Shown here in pieces: positions 10,054-21,230 of a stretch of 27,158 bases of DNA. The stretch lies in NCBI GenBank assembly GCA_003024985.2, contig PXIH01S0001075.1, one strand, 5' to 3'. The stretch's first letter is position 1, and each line of letters begins with the position of its first letter. The notes under the pieces are model-generated. The model ran no database searches, was not told where the DNA came from, and saw nothing but the letters and a program-made list of their open reading frames with translations. This DNA is from Euperipatoides rowelli. Taxonomy: Eukaryota > Onychophora > Udeonychophora > Euonychophora > Peripatopsidae. A program made the translations under genes and the position numbers.

Positions 10054-10180
10054 CTGAAAGAAAGAAAAAAAATTAATGCATTTAAAATAATATCTGTTAG
10101 ACATACAGTAGGTTTGGAATTGTTCTGACTAATTCAAAACAAAAAATAATAGGCAAAAATCAATATTAGCAAATCTTTAC
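10054..10180. other. Short intron splitting the UBA domain (127 nt)
   Basis: Phase-1 intron between exons E and F, with GTAAAG at the 5' end and a long C/T tract ending TCTTTCAG at the 3' end. It is the shortest intron in the window. Confidence 0.9.
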
Positions 10181-10300
10181 CTGTGGCACTTATTGCTTTA
10201 TGTATATGTTTGGCAGTAAATCCCATTTCTAGTAATGGGGCAGTTAGCGGGGGAAGCACTAATGCTGGAGATGGAGATCTAGCTCTCATGGGAGCAGAAG
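10181..10300 (-). CDS. HERC1: HERC1 ortholog, internal exon E (first half of UBA domain)
   Basis: Too short to show as an open frame of its own. It has 2 nt, 39 codons and 1 nt, with acceptor ttttatttcag and donor CACAG|GTAAAG. The product ends its Pro-rich linker with SPSPALVLPPLTA and then begins a UBA domain: PLLEMGFTAKHIHKAISAT. The MGF loop after helix 1 is the hallmark of ubiquitin-associated domains. Human HERC1 has PLLEMGFSLRQIAKAMEATG at the same place. UBA domains are three-helix bundles of about 40 residues that typically bind ubiquitin. The intron cuts the domain after helix 2 at a Gly codon in phase 1, and the remainder is in exon F. A plus-strand open frame overlapping this exon is a shadow. 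Confidence 0.95.
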
Positions 10301-13300
10301 CTGAAATAAAACATGTACCATTTGAAATTTACTATTTATACTCAGTACATAGAAACATTATACACATTATACTGTATACACACACAAAACAGTTTAAAAA
10401 TAGTCAATGTTCAAGTTTACTTAATGGAGCATGTACATTAAAATCCTGGTGACTGTATATATACTGTATATATATATAAACCCATTAAAAAATAAAGTAA
10501 TCAGTTAAAAAACAGCATGTACTTGTCAAATGGTCTAATTCAAGTATTCTGAAATGCTTGGGATAGGAGATATATTTTTTTACCCTTAACTTTTTATTTT
10601 ATTATTATTAGCTTTATATATCTAAGTTTCTCGTAAGAATTGAAATATTGGCATTAAAAACTTTCTTTCCTAATACACCCAAGTTTTATACAGGTACAGT
10701 ATACTCTACATTAATGCGTACAATGGGACCAGATGGGGTGACCGGTGGCATAAAACGAAAATGTACTTAAAGTGAAGCAATATATTTATTTGTTCACCCC
10801 CCACCGCTCTCTCTCAATTAAAAAAGGCAGACTTAAAAAAAAAATACCGTGTATAATGTTGTTTATTAATATTTAAATAACTTTGTATTTTAACTCTTTT
10901 GCCAATAAATATTATTTTTTTAAAAATTAAAAATTGTAGGAAATTTAAAAAAAAAAAAAGTTATTTAAATAAATAATTAAAATCTTAACACAATGAATTA
11001 CTGCAGTATAAGTATTATTAAAGAAAAAAAAAACATAAGTCCACTTTATGAGACAATTGGTGTTGAGATTTAAGTAAATTTGTAAAAAAAAAAAAAAACT
11101 CTATAATCGGTTTTTAATTAGCAATGTTTTAAAAATTAAAGCCGCTTATTATTGATTTATATTTTGCCACGGTATGTTATTTTTTTTTAAAGCTAACAAG
11201 TATTATATAAAATATATTATTTTTTCATATATTTTTCTAAAATAAATTAAAATGAATAGTCTTAAATGCATTTTTATTCTAATATGACGAAGTAACTAGT
11301 GTCTGGAACTCAGACCCAACACTTTCCTCCAGCATATTAGATGATGTCTAACATTAACCGTAAACTGACACCAAGTCCAACATAAATATTAAAGCATATT
11401 AAGAAATACCAATAAGTAATAAATTCAATAACACACTATACCGCAGACTGAATGCAAACTAATCTATGATTGTTGGTTTTTGGCTGTTGAAAAATGTAGT
11501 CGGAGATAGACACATTACTGAAGTCTCCATTCTTTGAAAGCACATGTACTGAATGTAAGCAGGGATATAGTGCTACTTTAAGTATGTCTGTATATATGTG
11601 AGTCCGTAAAGTGGAGGTCCGTAAACCAGGCTATATCTGTATTTGTTTTGGAATTTTTTTTTTTTTTTTAAATAAAGCTAGGATCTGTTTATTTTCTGTG
11701 AAATTTGAATTTAAAAAAGTAGCTGTTTAAAGTTAGTTAATATGTCAAACATTCATCAATTACAACGACTAATGCTACTTTAATTTTAGTTTGTTTAATA
11801 TTGGATTGTCAAAAAAAATTATCTACATGCATTCTGTAATATCCAGAACCTCAATGGATATCATACAGCTTATTTAATGACCTCAAAATATCTCATTAAG
11901 TTATGTGAACATCCTCACAATATGCACTACTGTAGCATCGGAAAAAAAGGTCTCACGTATCACCTGGGTGCAAGCAACATAAAATGAATAAAAATAAATG
12001 TTTGGAACCAGTCTTTAATGAAATATATTAAAATCACATTAATTTTTTTCAGTTGTTTATAAATTACAATTCCTTAAAAAAAAAAACTGCCATTTATTAG
12101 TGTATCTTCTCTAGAACTTAAAAATACTGTATATCACTTCTAGATTTATAATTTTATTTTAAAATTAGCAGTCCAAGTTTCAGCTTCATTTGAAATGGTA
12201 ATCCACTTTGTATATCATAAGACCCTAAATAAATTTGTATATCATATAGCATCATAGATAAAAATAACTGAAAAAATATTATTCCATTTTATCACAATAA
12301 TTTATTTTGATATGTCATTTGTTAATTTTGGATATTCTGCTAATTTATTTTATTTTTTTCTCTTTGGTTATAAAACTTTAGCCAAGCAGTTTAGCTAATA
12401 ATTTATAAGAATTCATATTTCATACAAATAATAGTTAAAGAGCCACTATGTTATTTTTTTGTTATTTTTGTCATATTCTCTTAGGGATAAAAAAAAAAAG
12501 AATATTCTGAATAAATTCAAACTTAATAACTAAAATATACAGTATGTACAGTACATATAAATTAGAAATATCAAACAATAATCTAATTTAATCGCATTAA
12601 AATCACGAATAATGTAAAGCGGCATTTATTTGCAGTCAATACTTATTTATAATAAGAATAAAACAAGGTTAGGGGGGGGGGGATGAACATTTAAAGTTGA
12701 TTTTTTTTGGTGTGTTTTGTATGATATTTTCTTTGTTATGGGAATGGATTGCATCAATCTCTAATATATCATTTTAATTTTTAAAACGTGAAGAAATAAA
12801 ACAGTTTATAATTATTTTGCTCTATTTACACAAGCAGACCTTATTTAAAGGCTTAAGTCACCAGGTATTTACTGCCTCTCAAAATAATAATCAGCAAACA
12901 AAACTTCAATCACTAAATAGCTGTTTTAAATTTTAAAGGTCTATCTCAAAAGCTAAAACAACATGTACAGTAATTATTGGCAAAGTTATCTTGGCACAAA
13001 TCTTTGCACAAGCTAATTACAAGGAAAAAAAAAAGGTTTTCTAATTAATTTTAGTTTAAGTTTTATTGAGTTATTAAAGTTGGTTTTACTGAGGACTTTC
13101 AATATACGGTAATAAAAGTTACACATTTACCTTTTTTTTTAAAAATGGTCAAGTAAGGAAATTGAGGACCAAATAAGACATGATCATATTATAAAATTAT
13201 TTTACTGCATCTTATTTTCAAGTGAACAAACCATCCCCACTCACATTTTAATATAGTTATTAACTTGTTTGTTTAATGGAAGACATGATGTTAATTTCAC

Positions 13301-14149
13301 AACTTTTAAGGCATACTCAGGATTTAAAAATCAGATATTAAAATATGATTAAAGGATATAAAAAGCATTTAACAGTACATGAAATAAATACACAAATTCA
13401 AGATAATTCAATACATAGTAGCATTTTATTTCCAGTTGTTGTATCTACAGGTATTTTAGTAGGCCTACATATAAGCAGAATTAACCCCTCCCAGTCAAAT
13501 GACAAGTCTATGTCATATACAATCAAATATTAACATGCCAGTTGTAACTTGCAAATATATACAGTATACACATATATTCTGCGTTATAATTAGAGTGATG
13601 ACTTAACAAAAATGGTACTTAAAGTGAGGCGTTATCCTTTTTTTTTCATTATCGATGAATGAACTGTAACTGTATAACTAAGATAATTTTTTTATATTAA
13701 TGCTAACTATTTATTTTTTAAGCCTAATTAAGTATATGAAATATATTTTCATTTTCTTAATATATTTAAAATAAAGTAAAACTAATATTCGTAAATGTTT
13801 TTTAATTCGAATATGACTCTAAAGTGTCCGTTAGTGGATAGCACATGCACGTAAACAGAGGTAGACCTATCTCCGTATACTGTTTGTACTGTATATAAAT
13901 ATATACAGTATACATTATAGTATACAATATATTTCATATTTTTAATGTGGGAAGTTAATCCTATTTATTTTTATCCTAAATAATTATTTTTTATCCTACT
14001 GTATTTAAAAATTAATTAGAATTGGGACTAAAAAGATATTTTTAGACAAGCTTAAAAAGAAAAGAAGTTCCCATTAGGTTTAATAAACAGTAAAATTTTA
14101 ATTGCAATATATGGCATCAATAAGACAAAGAGAGATAAAAAGTGATTAC
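10301..14149. other. Intron between exons D and E (3.85 kb)
   Basis: AT-rich, with many A and T runs, a run of ten G at 12671-12680 and palindromic ACTGTATATA words (10440-10480, 13885-13925). It contains diverged pieces of a dispersed repeat at about 10750, 11280-11640 and 13610-13880 that share words with one another and with 15976-16270. No exon seen; the small open frame at 13345-13533 has no support. Confidence 0.65.
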
Positions 14150-14539
14150 CTGCATTTAGAGCAGCTCTAGCTGCCATAACTAAACCTGATGATGATACTA
14201 CAGGTACTTGATTAGGTGCTGTGGAGAAGACTGAGCTAGTACATAGACCTGGCGGGCTGGTAGCAGGAGGCATTGCTAAATAATTAGGCGGTGGTTTCCC
14301 AATTTGTCTATTGCTGGTTTCAGATCGTGTGGATATTCGTATGCGGAATGGTCGCTCGTTAATAAACTGTGGGAAATCATTGAGATTATTGTGTTCCTCA
14401 TTTTGCTCTGCCTCTTCAGATTGTTGAGGGAGGGGAGTGGTGATTTCAGGGCTTGCCACAGGTACAATAAGGTTTGTTTCTGGTGTAGTGCTTTCACTTG
14501 TCTTTTCATCCTTTCCTTTTGTTATATCATCAAGTTTTT
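14150..14539 (-). CDS. HERC1: HERC1 ortholog, internal exon D (Ser/Thr/Pro-rich linker)
   Basis: The acceptor is ttcttatttttag and the donor is GCAG|GTAATC. It has 2 nt, then 129 codons, then 1 nt; the one-base overhang of exon C completes a Glu codon. The product is low-complexity and acidic, then Pro/Ser/Thr-rich. It includes TPLPQQSEEAEQNEEHNN, a more ordered FPQFINERPFRIRIS near the middle, and GKPPPNYLAMPPATSPPG, and closes with GLVMAARAALNA. In human HERC1 the stretch between the MVKRAV block and the UBA domain is likewise a long Ser/Pro/Thr-rich linker with little sequence conservation. The assignment therefore depends on position, phase and composition. It is probably a flexible tether presenting the UBA domain. 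Two shorter open frames over the same bases, one per strand, are shadows. Confidence 0.9.
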
Positions 14540-15149
14540 CTAAAAATAAGAAAAAAAGGTCCATTTTAGAAAAATTATTAAAATCTCAAAAAATTATTTT
14601 ACAAAGATAAAGAATCAAAAAAAAAAAAAAGTAATGATCTCATTTATCTACCATGCAGTAAAATATTTCTACGAATAAAATTTCTCCTGAATAATTGTGA
14701 AAAATTCTCATCTCGTGAATATTTTTATCCTTGTAATTTTTTATTTTGATTCACACGTCAGAGATATAACAAATGTCCCTAAATACTTAAAAACATATGG
14801 AAAATTTATCATTTCAATCAGTCTACTATATTTTATTAAAATTAGCAGACTTTTATACATTAGCTTTACTACAGTAGGCTATGTTTAAAATTATGAAAAT
14901 AATTTATTACACCAGGCTATCAAGCCTATCAAAGAAAATGCATGCTATCCTATGGTGAAAACAGATCGTGGTAAAAGAAATGTACAGTAAGTGTATGGAA
15001 AAATATTAATTAAAAAAACATACTTTCTCTTATTGTTATATTTTAATTGCAAAAGCTTTATAGATTTAATTTTTTAATATCTTTGTAATTAAAATAATCA
15101 AAACTTTCAATTATTGTTTTGATTAATTAGCGTAATATAGTATTAATTA

Positions 15150-15219
15150 ATCAAAACACATTTATTCTCTTCTTTAAAGATTTTATCAATGAGCAAAAAT
15201 GTTTGCATTCGAAGATATA
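15150..15219 (+). repeat. Direct repeat pair, first copy
   Basis: About 70 bp, from ATCAAAACACATTTATTC through TTATCAATGAGCAAAAATG to GAAGATATA. A copy at 16314-16382 in the same orientation is close to identical apart from scattered substitutions and a 2-bp gap. The flanks do not match. Confidence 0.75.
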
Positions 15220-15463
15220 CAGTAGGCTGCACATTAAAGTTCCCCTTTGAAAAATATTGTTTTTTTCTCGAAAATTGCAAAAAAAAAAAGGAATTTTGGA
15301 AATTTTTTTTTTTTTNGGTATATCAATGCCTATTTCAGCTTCATTGATTTATGTGCATTTTTGTAAAAAAAAAATGCTTGTTTAATTAATTTGTTGTATT
15401 CGGTCCAAAAATGCATCAAATTCGACTTTTATACCAATATGTATCAAAATATAAATCGAAACC

Positions 15464-15626
15464 TGACGTCATGTTTATAATTTTGCCTGAAAAATCACGC
15501 GTGGACTCCAGTAATGGTGGTGGTGTTGTCAGACCAGACGAGCCGTTTTCTTCACAGACCAATCAGAATGTAGATCAATGATTCAAAGCCCGATTTTTAT
15601 ATTTGCAGTCGGTGGTTTTTATAAAG
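15464..15626 (+). promoter_or_regulatory. Promoter-like cluster (CRE-like site, CCAAT box, TATA-like box)
   Basis: A perfect CRE palindrome TGACGTCA lies at 15464-15471, CCAATCAG at 15559-15566 and TATAAAG at 15620-15626, in a patch richer in CG than the rest of the intron. The spacing of CCAAT to TATA (about 55 bp) is what a classic promoter shows, facing the plus strand and so antisense to HERC1. No supported gene lies downstream. It may be the promoter of a degraded transposable element or chance. Confidence 0.25.
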
Positions 15627-16313
15627 GCAGCTCAAAACAAACACAAGTAGGCTGAAAATAAACCTTTAACAGTTTTTATTTGCATTAAAAAATGTAATTC
15701 CAAGAATGTTTAAGAAATATTATTAAAAACTTTGGAAATAATAGTTAATTTGTTCTCATTATCGCGTAAAGTTAATAGCCTAACGTATAAAAGCTTACCG
15801 GAGGTTTTTTTTTNTTNNNNTTGANNTNNACTTCAATCCCAAGAATTATCTCAAAATTTTATGGATTTTATATTGATGCTAAGAAAGTAACTTTTTACTC
15901 TGTTCTTTTTTTTTTCTTCTTCAAAACTTTAAGTAATAACACTTTTGACGACTATTTTTCTAAACAATAACATAATGAAGTCATGACTAGCGTCTGGATC
16001 CCAGATATATGCATTTTCCTCCAGCCAAAAACCAGCAAGATTTTATCCTTTGGCTACGTCAATTTAATGTCAGCATGTGGGTTTTATTTTTTGTAAACAA
16101 CGTAGAAACTTGCAAATTTTTATATGTTTGTTTAAATTTTTCAAATTGATTAATTAAACAAATATTTTTAGGTGAAACTAAACATAAATTAAAAAAAAAA
16201 TCATTGATAAACCACTTTAACATGCAAGTTTACTGTCCCACTTACAGACACCATACGTAGCAGACTGCCTTTACACACTGTATATTCTACAAGTGTCAGA
16301 CTGGAAAGACATA

Positions 16314-16382
16314 ATCAAAACATATTTATTCTTTTCTTTTAAGATCTTATCAATGAGCCAAAAATGTTTGCATGAAGATATA
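16314..16382 (+). repeat. Direct repeat pair, second copy
   Basis: Second copy of the 15150-15219 repeat, about 1.16 kb away in the same intron. It could be fragments of one dispersed family or a local duplication; the sequence does not decide. Confidence 0.75.
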
Positions 16383-16711
16383 GATGATTGAATCTATAAA
16401 TATAAAGTATGAAAGTTTTTTACTGTTTTACTACCTGGAGTCATAAACACACACACACAAAAAAATCCTCGCTTATTTCATTATTCCCCACAAAATAATA
16501 AAATATGAAGCTCCTTTTAAAAAATTTTGTATTATAAAGTAGTAAAATCTTTCAATTTGTAAATTAAAGACTTGTAAAATTTTGTCATTAGTTTGCTAAT
16601 TAAGTTTATTACACTTTTAATAGGTATCGTAGCGATATGAATTTTTAGCATTATTTTGATTTATGAATTCACATTTCACAATAAAAGATGTCATTAAAAA
16701 TACATATTTAC

Positions 16712-17736
16712 CTTGTAAAGCTCTAACTCCTATTTTTTCCTCTGCATAAGATTGAACTGCCATCTTGAAAAGAAGGCTATGTGCTCTTTCTACTTCTGCC
16801 AATGTTACAATCCTTTTAATTGGTGAAGGTGTAACAGCTCTTTTTACCATCTGTTTCATTAATATCCTCATCACTTCCTTGAGTTCTGTTTCTGGACTAA
16901 GAGGACCTGCCTCTTGGTTTACTAGATGCTTTCCGTTTGACTCACTTGATAAACTAGATTTTGGCACAAGTAACATTTCGGCATATTTACTGCAGCTCAT
17001 AATTACACTAAGGGATTTTAAGGCGGCCATTTGCAAATTGGCAATTTGTAGAAACTGAAGCTCTGTTTTCAGTGCTTTGAGCATGCTCTCCCTTGTTTTT
17101 GGCATGGGAATCTCACTCACCATTCTTCGCACTAAATCGGACGGCGTATTTTCAATGCAAAGAGTTCCTGGTTTATTAGGCAACTGTTTTCGATCATTAT
17201 TGTGATCTGATGGTAGAAGCTGGTTTATGTGCCGAGAGTCTGAAGATGATCCTTGCGAAGTCTCACCTATTTCTTTTCGAGTAATTTCCTGTAAAATACT
17301 AGTGACAATATGTGTAGTCAGAGATTCCATAGTCAATGTTTGCGAACTGTCAACCCTTTCTCTGGAGTTCTCATTATTTCTTATTTCAGTGCTGCTTTCT
17401 AAANCACTAATAAATGAGCTATCTGAAGTGGTAGACATCCTTTCACTGCTGGTAATGGTATCGTGACTTTCCATCTTGCCAAAATCATCTGCAGAGCTTA
17501 CATCGAACTCCTGATCCTTCTCAACTTTCGGCCGCGCTTCTTTCTTTTTGTTATCCTTTTTCAGAACCGAAACACGTTCCATGTGATATGTTCGACAAAA
17601 ATCAGCACATTTATTTTCTTCTGTAATCCCAGTTAAATGCGTGAGATCTAATAATAAATTTCCAGTCAGCCCAAATAGCCGAGATGCATCAAATGGTTGG
17701 GGCTCACAAGCTTCTAGATTGGAAATGGGAGCATCA
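16712..17736 (-). CDS. HERC1: HERC1 ortholog, large internal exon C (conserved helical block with disordered linker)
   Basis: The largest exon here: 341 codons with 1 nt overhang at each side. The acceptor is a strong ttcttttcttttag and the donor is CAAG|GTAAAT. The N-terminal part (NLEACEPQPFD, FGLTGNLLLDLTHLTG) matches human HERC1 NLEPCEPLPFD and LLDLTYLTG. A Lys/Glu- and Ser-rich linker of roughly 130 residues follows, probably disordered. The last third is a conserved helical block: MAALKSLSVIMSCSKYAEML, then MVKRAVTPSPIKRIVTLAEV with ERAHSLLFKMAVQSYAEE. Human HERC1 has AMKSLSALLGCSKYAELL and MVKRAVMRSPIKRALGLADL in the same order. The base at 17404 is N, giving one unknown residue. Several open frames on the opposite strand inside this exon are shadows. 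Relative to my memory of the human protein, a short FPTFWSP-like stretch before the SDxP motif is absent. Confidence 0.96.
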
Positions 17737-18659
17737 CTAAAAGAAAAGAACATTAAAAGAAATTCAGCACCAATGTCAGTCATGTTAAAAATATTTACAA
17801 TAGCAATGAATTTACTCAAAATTTAAAATTCAAACATGTTACTTTGAAAATTGTTCATAGCATGATGATTAAAGGTAGAAAAAAAAAATTTTTTTTCACA
17901 AAAATTGACAAATTTGGATTCTGACATTAGAAAAAAAATCTAAAAAAAAAAAAAATACTAAAAAAAGTATAGTAGAATAATTGAACTAAGTTATTAAACT
18001 AAAAGCATATTTGTAATGACTTCATAAGTATGCTCTCATCAATAATGACCATAAATTATATACAGAGCTGGACAGTATTCAACAATCAAAAATGCAATTT
18101 GTGTTGATGACACATTTGTAGTTTGTATTTTCTTAACAAGAGTAATTTGTAGCCTAATGAAAATACATTCAAACCTGTATTTTGTATTTTAAAAATCGAT
18201 TGCTTATTCCACAGTCACATTAAATAAACATAATATAAATGCTCAAAAGTTATAATAGCCCCATCCTAAATATAGGATAGAGCTACTTCTTACTATGAAT
18301 ATGGTCACAACAGAAAAAAAAACAGAATAAAGTATAATTAAATTTCAACAAGCAAATATTTTAAATATTCTTATTTTGTATTACATGTACTAACTACATC
18401 ATAGAAATATTAAGAGTTTTATTATTAAGTTCACCATATAACAGATAGAAATGACAGATATACTGTAATATGACAATTATCAATACAATATAGCATAAAT
18501 ATTAATATGAAAAATACAATTAACTGCGACTCCCTAGCCATAACTAAAATGCAATCACCTTATACTATACATTATTTTCACAGATATATACACAAACAAT
18601 ACTGCTAAATCACAAGTAACATATAATAAATAATTTTAGCAACATTGACTACCAGATAC

Positions 18660-18934
18660 TGTTATAGCTGGCAACCTCAATGGGAATGTCTTAATAAAAG
18701 CACTCAACCAGTTGTTGTAACATAATAAACTATTTAATAATAAAGTAATAATGTTAAACAGATTACATATAACATAACATTACTTCACCATAAGAACATC
18801 AGAATAGCTGACGATCATAGCAGACGACAATTTCATCCAATCAGCATCTACTAGATCGAGATCTCACTTTAATCTCGTTTACTAATAAACGTCATCAGTA
18901 CATACATACATACACTAAATATACAGGTATAGCA
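18660..18934. mobile_element. Solo LTR, fossil (275 bp)
   Basis: It starts TGTTATAGC and ends GGTATAGCA, giving near-matching inverted ends (TGTTATA versus TGCTATA). It is flanked on both sides by the perfect 5-bp target duplication GATAC (18655-18659 and 18935-18939). Inside are a CCAATCAG box (about 18837) and AATAAA (about 18892), as expected of an LTR. Length, TG...CA ends and 5-bp duplication suit a Gypsy or BEL/Pao type. No internal region is present, so it is a solo LTR left by recombination. The intact duplication suggests a fairly young age. Orientation is tentatively plus, from the order of CCAAT and AATAAA. Confidence 0.7.
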
Positions 18935-19024
18935 GATACAAATGCAAACTAGTAGACATGTGTTAGTTTATTTGCAATACTATTTAAATATACAGTATCT
19001 GCAAGTTGTCATATTTATTAAATA

Positions 19025-19171
19025 CTATATAATTTTCATCCTACAGCCTCTTTTTGACATCGTCATCCCTGTACGAACTATTGGCTGAGCTTGTGATAAA
19101 TCCTGTGATTGAATCCAAAGCGTTGTTACAAATTTTCCACCCGTTACATCCACTGTTAGAGCCTTAATTGT
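19025..19171 (-). other. Unidentified coding-like stretch
   Basis: A less AT-rich island open for 48 codons on the minus strand, containing ALTVDVTGGKFVTTLWIQSQ followed by DLSQAQPIVRTGMTMSK. The opposite strand is also open for about 40 codons. No family recognised. It lies in the intron between exons B and C, does not correspond to any HERC1 segment I know, and may be a relic of a transposable element or chance. Confidence 0.2.
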
Positions 19172-20371
19172 TCAGTATGCAATTTTTTTTCCAAGGTCTG
19201 CAAGAAGCAAGGTCATGTGATATTTTTATCCCATGTCAATATATTTTGTAAATAAATGAACGTCATCTTTCAATTATTTTCTTATATACATCTGTATATT
19301 AAAAAAAAAAAGGCTGTTTGTTTATACTGGTATGAGTTTCGCTTTTTGAACACACGCCGGAAATTGAATGCACAAAGGTTTGAATGTTTAAAAATAAATA
19401 CAATAGTTAATTTAAAAAGTTATTAATGCATGAAAACTTTAATTTACCTAATTTCTATCAGATTATAATTAAATTTTAATTGCTACTGTATATTGCATAT
19501 ACGATTTTAGACTAATATTTTTTAAAAACTTTGTGTGGCGCTTTTATGCCCATACACTAGCATTGAGATGGGAGAGTAGTGTCCTAAAAAATTGTTTTAA
19601 ATCACAATTAATTGAGTTTAAAGATAGATACAGTAATTTTCAGATACAATAAGTGTGTGAACTCATTTGTAACGCTTCAGTGCGGCTTTTCCACCCCAAC
19701 TGACTATGATCAAATTCCCGTTTTGAGTATTGCTAAAAAAAAAACTATGAAGTTGAAAGCATGGAAATTTCTGTGGCTTCCATGTTTATCTTTGTGACAA
19801 AAATATTATATGTTGGGATATACAAGTTAATGGTTTACAGTAAATTTTATGTAAAGCAGAAATACATTCTCAATCTAATGATCTGACATCTGTTCAAAAA
19901 ATAGTCCCTTCATATAATCCTAAAAAAGCACTATCTTGATTATCGATCCAGTTTGAACTTATTTGGATCCAATTCATTATAGTGTATATTCGAAGAAAGC
20001 ATCTAACTTTTCAATTTTCTAAACAATTTTTAAATTTATTTCTACAGTACCTGCTCCCTACATTCATAAAAGCAAAAAATAGGGTCACAAGAAGTATAAC
20101 ATTCCATTTATTAGAACTGTCAGGCTAGCCAAATCCCCATTAATTATCTTAAATTATTAAATGATAATCAATAATTGGCCTTAATGTAAAATTTTCCATA
20201 ATGTTCCTTTAGGGCTAGGAAAGTTATCCAATTTATTCTTGATTAATGCAATAATGTAGAATAATGTATATATCTTTACATATTGTATTGAATTTTATTT
20301 GATAATGTACTGTAAAATGATACTACTACTTTCACCATTGGACCCGCTGGATAAACTGTAATGTGTGTTTG

Positions 20372-20560
20372 TCAACAACATAATCTGTTGATAGACAGGA
20401 CATCACGTGTTTTTCCAACTTCACCAGAAACCTTAATCACACACCTGCCTCCGTAGTCCAAATACCATAGTTTTATTTCAGCTTTCAGCCTAGTACTTCC
20501 ACGATTGCGCAAAATTATTTTGCTATCTTGTATTGATCGCGTACATAATCGCAGAATTAG
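20372..20560 (-). other. Unidentified coding-like stretch
   Basis: Open for 62 codons on the minus strand in a less AT-rich island. It contains KIILRNRGSTRLKAEIKLWY followed by LDYGGRCVIKVSGEVGKT and ends in Cys-Cys-stop. The composition looks more protein-like than the surrounding intron, but no family is recognised and no splice context links it to HERC1. It may derive from the same unknown source as 19025-19171, as both are on the minus strand in one intron. Confidence 0.25.
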
Positions 20561-21230
20561 TTACTCTTAAGTTTGGATGGGCTCAGTCCCAAATACTTTT
20601 TTTTTACCCTTTTCTTTCCGGGTAACTAACTCCCCATCATAAAACAGACCTCACTTTAGTACCATATCTATTGCCCCGTAAATATTCAATTACCGAGACT
20701 AGAAACGTTATTCACTTTTTCTAGAAATCCATTAATAATTAAAAATATCAAGAAAAATTAGAAATAATTACCTGTGTGCTAAAAAATTGGTAAAAAATTG
20801 AATTTTAAAGCTAGCCCAAATTGGACTTAAAATGTTCATCATACAATGGTGGTCCATTTAAACACTTCTCTACATACTTTGTGTTAGTAACCTGGCTTCT
20901 ACAAAGTTACAAGCAATTTACCCACACCATGTGAGTTTCTTATTTAAAGAGTTAAGAAAAAACTGGAAAGAAGTCATGTTTCTCTTACACCAAATATAAT
21001 TGCAGCAATATATTTTTATCTGAATTAATTATTTTTGTGCAGCAATTCCCTACAATAATTTATCTTAATTTTATTTGTTCATGTTAAATTGGTTGCTTTA
21101 ATCAGACCATTAATGGTAACCAATGCACTACTAAGATCCCTAGCTATAAATTAATTATGTACTGTATCTTGGATTTCTCAGAATAAAATTTTTAAAATAA
21201 GCTGAAATAATTGGATCAGATATACAGTAC

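Larger units (their letters stand above)
14540..16711. other. Intron between exons C and D (2.2 kb)
   Basis: AT-rich, with N bases at 15316 and 15814-15829. It contains a direct repeat pair (15150-15219 and 16314-16382), a piece of the repeat also seen at 11280, and a less AT-rich patch at 15440-15660 carrying TGACGTCA, CCAATCAG and TATAAAG in promoter-like order. No exon seen. Confidence 0.65.
17737..21230. other. Intron between exons B and C (3.5 kb)
   Basis: It contains the solo LTR (18660-18934) and two less AT-rich islands with coding-like minus-strand frames (19025-19171 and 20372-20560) that I could not identify. The rest is AT-rich with long A runs (17880-17960). Confidence 0.65.

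Noticed and set aside
14276-14543. Two open frames over exon D, one on each strand
   Set aside because: They are out of frame with the phase chain of exons C, D and E, and look like shadows.
16765-17826. Plus-strand open frames at 16765-17058, 17227-17466 and 17641-17826
   Set aside because: Antisense shadows of HERC1 exon C, which matches the human protein on the minus strand.
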